Origin: Rubrivivax sp.
GTDB taxonomy: Bacteria > Pseudomonadota > Gammaproteobacteria > Burkholderiales > Burkholderiaceae_C
NCBI GenBank assembly: GCA_030693565.1
Contig: JAUYAJ010000283.1
Span: forward strand, 1 to 6,960
DNA length: 6,960 bases
Direction: 5' to 3'
The notes beneath the pieces are model-generated. The model made no database searches and was not told where the DNA came from. It was given only the letters and a program-made list of their open reading frames with translations. Numbering within the stretch: position 1 is the stretch's first letter; the number at the start of each line of letters is the position of its first letter. The position numbers and the translations under genes were made by a program. Of this stretch, positions 1-5,698 are shown one piece after another.

Positions 1-506
1 CCAGCCAGCGCCTGGAGCGCGGCGAGACGCCCGACTTCGGCGACTCGCTGCTGGCCTGGGACACGCGGGCGGCGCAGCTGGGCATCTTCGGCTTCGTGCT
101 GCTGGTGCTGGAGATGCTGTGGGGCCGCGCCACGCTGGTGATCTTCGCCGTCAGCTTCGACGGCATGCCCGACTTCAAAGGCTCGCTGCTGGCCTTGCTC
201 GACCCCGAGAACATCGGTTTCATCGGCGCCTGGGCCGCCGTTGGCGCGGTCTTCGCCGGCCTCATCTACGCCATCAGCGTGGTCTCGATACCGATGATCC
301 TGGACCGCCAGACCGACGCCATCAGCGCCGCGCTGACCAGCCTGCGGCTGGTGCTGACGCAGACCGGCGTGATGCTGTGGTGGGGCGCGCTGATCACGCT
401 CATCGTCACCCTCGCAATGCTGCCGTGGTTCGCCGGTCTGCTCGTGGCCGGCCCGGTGCTCGGCCACGCCTCGTGGCATGCCTACCGGGCGGCGGTGCCG
501 CGCTGA
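1..506 (+). CDS. DUF2189 family integral membrane protein, C-terminal part (5' truncated by window edge)
   Basis: The reading frame is open from position 3 to a TGA at 504-506, giving 167 visible residues; the start lies left of the window. The fragment opens with a charged stretch containing RLERGE and a DSLLAW motif (residues about 3-19), typical of the cytoplasmic segment ahead of a membrane span in DUF2189 (COG5473) proteins. Three hydrophobic segments follow at about 26-48, 68-95 and 120-150. The C-terminus carries GPVLGHASWHAYR (about 150-162), a hallmark ending of this family. Family members are usually about 250-270 residues, so roughly 90-100 N-terminal residues should be missing. 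The biochemical role of DUF2189 is unknown; an inner-membrane location is inferred from the spans. The gene converges on the quinone oxidoreductase gene with a 19-nt gap. Family assignment is from recalled motif similarity and is fairly secure. Confidence 0.87.
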   Translation, partial: SQRLERGETPDFGDSLLAWDTRAAQLGIFGFVLLVLEMLWGRATLVIFAVSFDGMPDFKGSLLALLDPENIGFIGAWAAVGAVFAGLIYAISVVSIPMILDRQTDAISAALTSLRLVLTQTGVMLWWGALITLIVTLAMLPWFAGLLVAGPVLGHASWHAYRAAVPR

Positions 507-516
507 GCACCGCCGC
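489..516. terminator. perfect 10-bp hairpin between convergent genes, candidate bidirectional terminator
   Basis: GCGGCGGTGC (489-498) and GCACCGCCGC (507-516) are perfect reverse complements around an 8-nt loop that contains the TGA stop of the DUF2189 gene. The hairpin lies 9 nt beyond the stop of the convergent quinone oxidoreductase gene, so it is placed to end both transcripts. No T-run follows on either strand, so it is not a classical intrinsic terminator; it could pause polymerase, aid Rho-dependent ending or protect 3' ends. The structure is seen directly; the function is inferred. Confidence 0.45.
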
Positions 517-525
517 GCGCAGCGA

Positions 526-1509
526 TCAGGGCGTCAGCACCGTCGACCCCGTGGTCTTGCGCGCTTCCAGGTCACGATGCGCCTGGGCCACGTCTTCGAG
601 CGCATAGCGCTGGCCGATGCGGATCTTCACCGCGCCGCTGCCCACCACCGCGAACAGCTCGTCGGCCATTTCCTGCGTGCTCTCGCGGCTGGCGATGTGG
701 GTGAACAGCGTCTGCCGGGTGACGTACAGCGAGCCCTTGGCGCCGAGCGAGCCCACCGCCAGCGGTGCCGGCGCGCCAGAGGCGTTGCCGAAGCTGGCCA
801 TCAGGCCGAACGGCTGCAGGCATTCCAGGCTCTTGTCGAAAGTGTCCTTGCCGATCGAGTCGTAGACCACCTTGACGCCTTTGCCGCCGGTGATGTCCTT
901 GACGCGGGCGACGAAGTCCTCGCTCGTGTAGTCGATCACATGCGCGGCGCCATGCTCGAGCGCCAGCGCGCACTTGGCAGCGCCGCCGGCGGTGCCGATC
1001 AGCTGCAATCCCAGCGCCTTGGCCCATTGGCAGGCGATCAGGCCGACACCGCCGGCGGCGGCGTGGAACAGCACATGGTCGCCGGCCTGCAGCCCCTGCA
1101 CCGGCAGCGTGCGCTTGAGCAGGTATTGCGCCGTCAGCCCTTTGAGCATCATGCCGGCGGCGGTTTCGAAGTCGATCGCATCGGGCAGGCGCACGACGTT
1201 CTTGGCCGGCATCACACGCAATTCGCTGTAGCTGCCCGGCGGGTTGCTGGCATAGGCGGCGCGGTCGCCCATCTTCAGATGCATCACGCCTTCGCCGACC
1301 TCCTCGACGATGCCCGCGCCTTCCATGCCCAGCGTCAGCGGCATCGGCATCGGATACAGGCCGGTGCGCTGGTAGACGTCGATGAAGTTCAGGCCGCAGG
1401 CATGGTGGCGGATGCGGATCTGGCCCGGACCGGGCGCGCCGACCTCGAGGTCGACCATTTGCAATTGTTCGGGGCCGCCATGGGCGGTGATCTGGATGGC
1501 TCGGGACAT
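526..1509 (-). CDS. qor: NADPH:quinone oxidoreductase (zeta-crystallin / QOR type, zinc-independent MDR)
   Basis: This 327-residue protein has the expected length and layout of the quinone oxidoreductase branch of the medium-chain dehydrogenase/reductase superfamily. The N-terminal GroES-like catalytic domain (about 1-125) holds CGLNFIDVYQRTGLYP (38-53) and GMEGAGIVEEVG (61-72), both highly characteristic. The Rossmann domain contains the dinucleotide loop HAAAGGVG (149-156), followed by TAGGAAK (173-179), whose Lys is in the position associated with NADPH 2'-phosphate binding. HVIDY (190-194) and the C-terminal GSTVLTP are also typical. No structural or catalytic zinc cysteine cluster is visible. 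Such enzymes reduce quinones or other enones in the cytosol by one- or two-electron transfer from NADPH; the physiological substrate here is unknown. ATG at 1509 is chosen because a strong GAGGAGA lies just upstream. It follows the DUF2784 gene by 31 nt on the same strand, suggesting co-transcription. Confidence 0.93.
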   Translation of the reverse strand: MSRAIQITAHGGPEQLQMVDLEVGAPGPGQIRIRHHACGLNFIDVYQRTGLYPMPMPLTLGMEGAGIVEEVGEGVMHLKMGDRAAYASNPPGSYSELRVMPAKNVVRLPDAIDFETAAGMMLKGLTAQYLLKRTLPVQGLQAGDHVLFHAAAGGVGLIACQWAKALGLQLIGTAGGAAKCALALEHGAAHVIDYTSEDFVARVKDITGGKGVKVVYDSIGKDTFDKSLECLQPFGLMASFGNASGAPAPLAVGSLGAKGSLYVTRQTLFTHIASRESTQEMADELFAVVGSGAVKIRIGQRYALEDVAQAHRDLEARKTTGSTVLTP

Positions 1510-1513
1510 GTTG

Positions 1514-1520
1514 TCTCCTC
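1514..1520 (-). promoter_or_regulatory. ribosome binding site of the quinone oxidoreductase gene
   Basis: On the minus strand GAGGAGA is followed by CAAC and then the ATG ending at 1509. This near-consensus Shine-Dalgarno sequence at short spacing fixes the start codon. It is one of only two strong Shine-Dalgarno sequences I see in the window. Confidence 0.75.
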
Positions 1521-1540
1521 GGTTGTGGTTATGGCCGAGA

Positions 1541-1921
1541 TTAAGCCATGCGCCGGCGCCTTGCTTGGCGCCTGCGCAGCAGCCAGCCGTAGATCCCGAG
1601 ATTGAGCACCAGCACGAACGCGGCCAGCCCCCATTGCAGTTCGCGTGTCAGCCCGGCCGGGTAGATGGCGGCGCTCAGGTAATGCTCGATGAAGCCGCCT
1701 TGCCAGCCGGCCTGGCCGGCGGCGCGGCGCAGCGTAATCTCCAGCGGCGTCAGCGGGCAGAGGCCGCCGCTGGCCTCGATCCAGACCGCCCAGCCCACCG
1801 CCGGCAGGTGGCCCCAAGCCAGCGCCGGCCAGCGCAGCACCGCCACGCCGCCGGCCACCGCCCAGACGATGAACAGGCCATGGAACACGAGCACGGCGTC
1901 GGCAAGCCAGGCGTTCAGCAT
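1541..1921 (-). CDS. DUF2784 domain-containing small membrane protein
   Basis: This 126-residue protein covers the whole DUF2784 family length. Conserved blocks are visible in order: LADAVLVFHGLFIVW (6-20), VLRWPALAWGHLP (28-40), GLCPLTPLE (53-61), GGFIEHYL (75-82) and YPAGLTRELQWGL (87-99). Hydrophobic segments lie at about 5-27, 36-54 and 94-115, and the protein ends in an Arg-rich tail (116-124), consistent with an inner-membrane protein whose C-terminus is cytoplasmic. The function of the family is unknown. The ATG at 1921 is the natural start by alignment to the family, but the only Shine-Dalgarno-like GAGG is 13 nt upstream, which is long. It is divergent from the DUF2007 gene, with 31 nt between start codons, and likely leads a two-gene unit with the downstream quinone oxidoreductase gene. 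Nothing visible connects the two biochemically. Confidence 0.87.
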   Translation of the reverse strand: MLNAWLADAVLVFHGLFIVWAVAGGVAVLRWPALAWGHLPAVGWAVWIEASGGLCPLTPLEITLRRAAGQAGWQGGFIEHYLSAAIYPAGLTRELQWGLAAFVLVLNLGIYGWLLRRRQARRRRMA

Positions 1922-1952
1922 GACGGTGATGCTGCCTCACAATCGGCTGACG
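1922..1952. promoter_or_regulatory. short divergent start-to-start interval
   Basis: Only 31 nt separate the start codon of the minus-strand DUF2784 gene from the preferred start of the plus-strand DUF2007 gene. If the DUF2007 protein began instead at the in-frame ATG at 1920, the two start codons would overlap. There is no room for two back-to-back promoters, so at least one promoter should lie inside the opposing coding sequence or transcription must be face-to-face. I see no convincing -35/-10 pair in the interval. Confidence 0.3.
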
Positions 1953-2279
1953 ATGAAGCGCCTGCTGCAAGCCCCCAACCTGGTCCTGGCCACGCTGTGG
2001 GCCGACCAGCTCTCGGCCGCCGGCATTGACGCCAGCGTGCAGCGCGCTTATGCCAGCGGCATCGTCGGCCACATCCCGCCCGACCAGAGCCTGCCCGAGG
2101 TCTGGGTCGAGGACGACGAGCGCCTGGAACAGGCGCGCAGCCTGCTCGACGACTGGCGCCACGCGCCGCACCGCACCTGGGCCTGCCCGGGCTGCCACGA
2201 GATCGTCGACGGCCCGTTCGAGCAATGCTGGAACTGCGGCGCCGACCGTCCGGCCGACCCGCAGGACCCGGCCGTTTAA
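1953..2279 (+). CDS. DUF2007-type protein with C-terminal zinc ribbon
   Basis: From the ATG at 1953 the product has 108 residues. The N-terminal part (1-70) fits the DUF2007 ('putative signal transducing protein') fold: it begins MKRLLQAPN, continues with LWADQLSAAGI (15-25) and ASGIVGHIP (34-42), and has PEVWVEDDERLEQAR (48-62), the characteristic end of this domain. A C-terminal zinc-ribbon follows, with cysteine pairs C78-x2-C81 and C92-x2-C95 separated by ten residues, in the context WACPGC and CWNCG. The family resembles the regulatory PII-like ferredoxin fold in shape, but its role is unknown. The start is chosen because family members begin with MKRLY/L; in-frame ATGs at 1929 and 1920 would add 8 or 11 residues without family similarity. 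No clear Shine-Dalgarno is seen for any of them. The stop overlaps that of the convergent SDR gene. Confidence 0.82.
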   Translation: MKRLLQAPNLVLATLWADQLSAAGIDASVQRAYASGIVGHIPPDQSLPEVWVEDDERLEQARSLLDDWRHAPHRTWACPGCHEIVDGPFEQCWNCGADRPADPQDPAV

Positions 2280-2290
2280 AACGTGCCGGG
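2267..2290. terminator. near-perfect palindrome over the convergent stop codons, candidate bidirectional terminator
   Basis: CCCGGCCGTTT (2267-2277) pairs with AAACG (2279-2283) and GCCGGG (2285-2290), with A2278 at the centre and T2284 as a single bulge. The palindrome covers both stop codons, which lie in the shared TTAA at 2276-2279. As RNA the inner A/T pairs would open to form the loop, leaving a short GC-rich stem. There is no T-run after it. Function as a terminator is inferred from its placement only. Confidence 0.33.
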
Positions 2291-3064
2291 GTAGGCGCCG
2301 CCGTCGAGCAAGAGGTTTTGCCCGGTGATGTAGCCGGCGTGCACGCTGCACAGGAAGGCGCAGAAGGCGCCGAATTCGTCGGCCGTGCCGAAGCGCTGCG
2401 ACGGGTTGGCCTTGCGCCGCGCTTCGACCACCGCTTCCAGCGACTGCCCGCTCTTGCTGGCCGCACTGGCCATGCCGCTGCGCAGGCGGTCGGTGTCGAA
2501 GGGGCCGGGCAACAAGGCGTTCAAGGTGACGTTGCGCGACGCCAGCTTGCTCTGCCGGGCAACGCCGGCGACGAAGCCGGTCAGCCCCGAGCGCGCGCCG
2601 TTGCTCAGCCCCAGCACGTCGATCGGCGCCTTCACCGCGGCCGAGGTGATGTTGACGACGCGGCCGAAACCGCGCGCCGCCATCGGGTCGACGACCGCCT
2701 TGATGAGCTCGATCGGCGTCAGCATGTTGGCGTCGACGGCCTTGATCCAGGTGTCGCGGTCCCAGTCGCGGAAGTCACCCGGCGGCGGGCCACCGGCGTT
2801 GTTGATGAGGATGTCGACCTGCGGGCAAGCCGCCAGCGCCGCGGCGCGGCCGGCCGGCGTCGTGATGTCGCCAGCCACCGGCACCACCTTGACGGCCGGG
2901 TTCAGCGCCTGCAGCTCGGCCGCGGTGGCCTGCAAGGCTTCGAGCCCGCGTGCGGTGATGACGACGTTGACGCCTTCGCGCACCAGGGCGGCCGCGCAGC
3001 CCTTGCCCAGGCCTTTGCTGGCCGCACAGACCAATGCCCACTTGCCGTTGATTCCGAGATCCAT
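2276..3064 (-). CDS. SDR-family oxidoreductase, atypical (lacks catalytic YxxxK)
   Basis: The 262-residue product is a classical-length short-chain dehydrogenase/reductase. Rossmann-fold landmarks are present: the cofactor loop CAASKGLG (13-20), DIT (66-68) after the fourth strand, NNAGG (88-92), N113 in the DANMLTPIEL helix, S141 in VVNITS, LLPGPFDT (184-191) and a C-terminal GQNLLLDGG (248-256). Ungapped alignment with FabG-like enzymes puts S154 where the catalytic Tyr should be and R158 where the Lys should be (SNGAR instead of YxxxK, 13 residues after S141, the usual spacing). The cofactor motif TGxxxGxG reads CAxxxGxG. This matches, from memory, a described beta-ketoacyl-ACP-reductase-like SDR subgroup without a proper catalytic tetrad, so substrate and even activity are open. 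ATG at 3064 has a strong AAGGAGA. It is the last gene of the MFS-DMT-SDR run. Confidence 0.9.
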   Translation of the reverse strand: MDLGINGKWALVCAASKGLGKGCAAALVREGVNVVITARGLEALQATAAELQALNPAVKVVPVAGDITTPAGRAAALAACPQVDILINNAGGPPPGDFRDWDRDTWIKAVDANMLTPIELIKAVVDPMAARGFGRVVNITSAAVKAPIDVLGLSNGARSGLTGFVAGVARQSKLASRNVTLNALLPGPFDTDRLRSGMASAASKSGQSLEAVVEARRKANPSQRFGTADEFGAFCAFLCSVHAGYITGQNLLLDGGAYPGTF

Positions 3065-3070
3065 CTGTCT

Positions 3071-3077
3071 TCTCCTT
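3071..3077 (-). promoter_or_regulatory. ribosome binding site of the SDR gene
   Basis: On the minus strand AAGGAGA is followed by six bases, AGACAG, and then the ATG ending at 3064. This optimal motif and spacing decide the start, and mean the SDR can be translated independently of the upstream DMT gene. Confidence 0.78.
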
Positions 3078-3091
3078 CAGGTTGTTGTATC

Positions 3092-3100
3092 GGGGGGGGG
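3092..3100. repeat. mononucleotide tract of nine G (nine C on the coding strand)
   Basis: Nine consecutive G on the given strand lie directly against the stop codon of the DMT gene (3101-3103) and 14 nt upstream (in the sense direction) of the SDR Shine-Dalgarno motif (3071-3077). It is the longest homopolymer I noticed in the window. It lies outside any reading frame, so length changes would alter only intergenic spacing. Confidence 0.9.
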
Positions 3101-4006
3101 TCAGCGAACCCGGGTCAGCAGCCAGACACCGGCCAGCACCAGCGCGGTGCCGGCCAGGATCCAGGCGGTGAAGGGTTCGCCGAGGATGAGCACGCCCATG
3201 ATGATCGTCGATAGCGGGCCGATCATGCCGGTCTGCGCCACGGCCGCAGCACCGATGCGCTCGATCGCCATCATCACCATCAGCACCGGCGCAAACGTGC
3301 ACAGCCCGGCGTTGAGCAGCGACAGCCAGATCACCGCCGGCGCGACCTCGGCCGCGGCCAGCGGCCGCAGCAGCAGGAACTGGGCGATGCACAGCAGGCA
3401 GGCCACCGAGGTCGCCAGCCCGGTCAGGCGCAAGGCGCCGAGCCGGCGCACCTCCTGGCCGCTGTAGACCAGGTAGACGGCGTAGCTCAGCGCGCTGCCC
3501 AGCACCAGCGCCGCGCCGAGCAGCGTCTGCGGCCCCAGGCGCTCGAGTTCGCGGCCGAACACCAGCAGCACGCCGCCGTAGCTGACCGCCAGCGCCACCA
3601 GCTGGCGCGCGCTGACGCGGCGGCCAAACAGCAGCGCGCCCAGCAGCAGGACCAGGGTCGGGGTCATGTAGAGGATCAGGCGCTCCAGGCTGGCGCTGAT
3701 GAACTGCAGACCGGCAAAGTCGAGAAAACTGGCCAGGTAGTAGCCGCAGAACCCGAGGCCGACGACGACGCGCCAGTCGCGCGCCGTCAGGGCCGGCTGG
3801 CCGCGCCCGGCCCACCAGGCCAGCGCCAGGAACAGCGGCAGCGCGAACAGCATCCGGTACATGATCAGCGTCACCGCGTCGACGCCGTGGCGATAGGCCA
3901 GCTTGACGATGATTGCCTTGCCGGAGAACGCCACCGAGCCCAGCGCTGCGAGCAGCAGGCCAGGCCCGAGCGCCGCGCCACCTGGGCCCGCTGCGGCCTT
4001 CACCAC
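3101..4006 (-). CDS. DMT superfamily transporter with two EamA domains
   Basis: The product has about 301 residues, with ten hydrophobic segments arranged as two EamA repeats (about 15-150 and 162-298), the usual size and design of drug/metabolite transporters of the RhaT/EamA group. Characteristic features include the first span with FSGKAIIVKLAYRHG (27-41), the helix-connecting YRMLFALP (50-57), SLERLILYMTPTLVLLLGALLFG (106-128) as the span-4 region, and the family ending LGEPFTAWILAGTALVLAG (275-293). It should be an inner-membrane exporter or exchanger of small metabolites or amino acids; the substrate cannot be read from sequence. The start is a GTG: either 4004-4006 or the next codon 4001-4003. 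The latter forms a GTGA overlap with the TGA of the upstream MFS gene, implying translational coupling; no Shine-Dalgarno is seen. The SDR gene follows 36 nt downstream. Confidence 0.9.
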   Translation of the reverse strand: MVKAAAGPGGAALGPGLLLAALGSVAFSGKAIIVKLAYRHGVDAVTLIMYRMLFALPLFLALAWWAGRGQPALTARDWRVVVGLGFCGYYLASFLDFAGLQFISASLERLILYMTPTLVLLLGALLFGRRVSARQLVALAVSYGGVLLVFGRELERLGPQTLLGAALVLGSALSYAVYLVYSGQEVRRLGALRLTGLATSVACLLCIAQFLLLRPLAAAEVAPAVIWLSLLNAGLCTFAPVLMVMMAIERIGAAAVAQTGMIGPLSTIIMGVLILGEPFTAWILAGTALVLAGVWLLTRVR

Positions 4007-5613
4007 CGCTGGGCGCCGGGTGGCCCGGCGACATGCGACTCGGCGACGTAGCGGCGCAGCACCGGCGGCTCGGCGCCGATGTGAAAGGCCAGGCGGCGCG
4101 CCCGCAGTTCGGCGTCGAAGGCCGAAAAGCGTTCGAGCCGGCGCTGGTGTTCGAGCCAGTTCTCGTCGACGAAATACTCGACATAGCGGCCCGGCTGGGC
4201 GGTGTCGCGGAACAAGCCCCAGGACAGCGCACCCTGGCGCAGGCGGGCGCTGCGGGTGTGCTGCATCACCTCGGCAAAAGCGCTGGCCTGGGTGGGGTCG
4301 ATCTGGTATTCCAGCGTCACCATCACCGGGCCTTCGTCGGGGCCGATCTCGATCGCCGGCGGCGGCACGTTGCCGACCGACGCGGGGCTGAAGTCGATCG
4401 CCGCCTTGCCTTCGACGCCCAAGCGCCGCGTCGCCACGACGACGACGATGCCGAACAAGGCAGCGCCGACGATGGCCCAGCGCACGCTGCTCAGCTCGGC
4501 CACCTGGCCCCAGAGCAGCGAGCCGGCCGCCGCGCCGCCCATCAGCGCGGTCTGGTAGATCGACATGCCGCGCGCGCGCACCCAGTCGGGCAGGAAGCTC
4601 TGCGCCGCCACCGTCAGCGTGTTGGCCACCGAGATCCAGGCCATGCCGATGATGAACATCGCCGGCAGCGCGAGCCAGATCTCGGGCACGAGGACGATCA
4701 AGGCACTCATGCCGGCGTGCACCAGCGTGCCCAGGCGCACGAACTGGTCGCGGTCGAAACGCTGGCGCCAGCGCGGGAAATACAGCGCTGCCACGATGGC
4801 GCCGCCGCCCAGGCAGCTCAGCATCACCGTGAAGGTGGCGGGCCCGCCGCCGTGCAGTTCACGGGCCACCAGCGGCAGCAAGGCCATCAGCGCGGTCGAA
4901 TGCAGGAAAAACAGGAAGATGCGCAGCAGCACCGCGCGCAGCAGCGCCGACTGCATGGCGAAGTTCAGGCCGACGCGCATCGCACCGACGAAGCGTTCAC
5001 CTGGCAAGGCGCTGGTGCGCGGCGTCGAGCGCCAGCGCAGGATCAGCACGAAGGCCGCCGCCGCCAGCAAGGCGTTGACGGCGAACACCGCGGCCGAGCT
5101 GAAGGCGGCGATCAGCACGCCGGCCAGCACCGGGCCGATCACGCGCGAGAGATTCATCGCGATGCCGTTCAGCGCCAGCGCCGCCGGCAGGTGCTCGCGC
5201 TCGACGACTTGCGGCACGATGGCGGCAAACACCGGCCAGCGCATCGCCAGCCCGACGCCGTTGACGAAGGTCAGCCCGAGCAGCAGCGGAGCCGAGAGCA
5301 ACCCGGCCAGCGAGAGCCCGGCCAGCACCAGCGCGTTGACCGAGACCCAGAGCTGGGTGACGGCGAAGTAGCGCCGTCGATCGACGATGTCGGCCATCGC
5401 GCCGCTCGGCAGGCCGAGCAGGAACACCGGCAGCGTGGACGCGGTCTGCACCAGCGCCACCATCACCGGGCTGGTGGTCAGCGTCGTCATCAGCCAGGCG
5501 GCTGCGACGTCGTTCATCCACATCGTCAGGTTGGCCGCCAGCCAGGCCAGCCACAAGCCGCGGAAGACCGGGTTCTGAAGCGGCGCCAGTGCGGCCGGCG
5601 ACGTCATTCCCAT
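4000..5613 (-). CDS. MFS_3-type (EntS-like) MFS transporter with C-terminal soluble domain
   Basis: The 537-residue product has two parts. Residues about 18-398 form a 12-span major facilitator unit; the spans 2-3 loop has GAMADIVDRRR (71-81), a variant of MFS motif A, and NLSRVIGPVLAG (154-165) is typical of the EntS/MFS_3 ('transmembrane secretion effector') group. After a linker (about 400-427), residues 428-525 make a soluble domain, EYQIDP (435-440), RSARLRQGALSWGLFRD (454-470), ENWLEHQRRLERFS (484-497), resembling the antibiotic-biosynthesis-monooxygenase-like (dimeric alpha/beta barrel) tail known from this family. The length matches other two-part members. It probably exports a small molecule across the inner membrane; substrate unknown. 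The start ATG at 5613 (or 5607, two codons later) has no visible Shine-Dalgarno. The stop overlaps the DMT start. tctA ends 85 nt upstream, with two hairpins between. Confidence 0.9.
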   Translation of the reverse strand: MGMTSPAALAPLQNPVFRGLWLAWLAANLTMWMNDVAAAWLMTTLTTSPVMVALVQTASTLPVFLLGLPSGAMADIVDRRRYFAVTQLWVSVNALVLAGLSLAGLLSAPLLLGLTFVNGVGLAMRWPVFAAIVPQVVEREHLPAALALNGIAMNLSRVIGPVLAGVLIAAFSSAAVFAVNALLAAAAFVLILRWRSTPRTSALPGERFVGAMRVGLNFAMQSALLRAVLLRIFLFFLHSTALMALLPLVARELHGGGPATFTVMLSCLGGGAIVAALYFPRWRQRFDRDQFVRLGTLVHAGMSALIVLVPEIWLALPAMFIIGMAWISVANTLTVAAQSFLPDWVRARGMSIYQTALMGGAAAGSLLWGQVAELSSVRWAIVGAALFGIVVVVATRRLGVEGKAAIDFSPASVGNVPPPAIEIGPDEGPVMVTLEYQIDPTQASAFAEVMQHTRSARLRQGALSWGLFRDTAQPGRYVEYFVDENWLEHQRRLERFSAFDAELRARRLAFHIGAEPPVLRRYVAESHVAGPPGAQRW

Positions 5614-5629
5614 GGCGTCGCCGGCGGCG

Positions 5630-5652
5630 GACCGGCGCGCACAGCGCCGGTC
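5630..5652. repeat. 9-bp perfect inverted repeat in the leader of the MFS gene
   Basis: GACCGGCGC (5630-5638) and GCGCCGGTC (5644-5652) are exact reverse complements around a 5-nt loop. In the minus-strand transcript this very stable GC hairpin ends 16 nt before the MFS start codon. It could be the second half of a terminator region after tctA, or a structure limiting ribosome access to the MFS start. No T-run follows on either strand. Confidence 0.5.
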
Positions 5653-5670
5653 GGGGTCAGGTCAATGACG

Positions 5671-5690
5671 GGCAGGCTGCGATGCCTGCC
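5671..5690 (-). terminator. 7-bp hairpin just downstream of tctA, weak terminator candidate
   Basis: GGCAGGC (5671-5677) and GCCTGCC (5684-5690) are perfect reverse complements around a 6-nt loop. In the sense of tctA the hairpin begins 9 nt after the TGA stop (5699-5701), the usual location of a terminator, but no U-rich run follows. Together with the hairpin at 5630-5652 it makes a tandem-hairpin intergenic region. Role is inferred from position. Confidence 0.4.
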
Positions 5691-5698
5691 AGTCACCC

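Noticed and set aside
478..1605. 375-codon plus-strand open frame opposite the quinone oxidoreductase gene
   Set aside because: Antisense shadow with biased, domain-free composition; the minus-strand product is unmistakable.
1689..1952. Extended N-terminus for the DUF2007 protein, starting at the in-frame ATG at 1689
   Set aside because: The added 88 residues lie opposite the well-supported DUF2784 gene and have no family similarity; DUF2007 proteins start at the MKRL sequence.
1389..2351. 320-codon minus-strand open frame across DUF2784, DUF2007 and the SDR end
   Set aside because: Arg-rich low-complexity translation in the wrong frame relative to the supported genes on both strands.
2775..4232. 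485-codon minus-strand open frame spanning parts of the MFS, DMT and SDR genes
   Set aside because: It is an out-of-frame shadow: Arg/Pro/Ala/Gly-rich, no domain, and it crosses three genes that each have family-level support in other frames.
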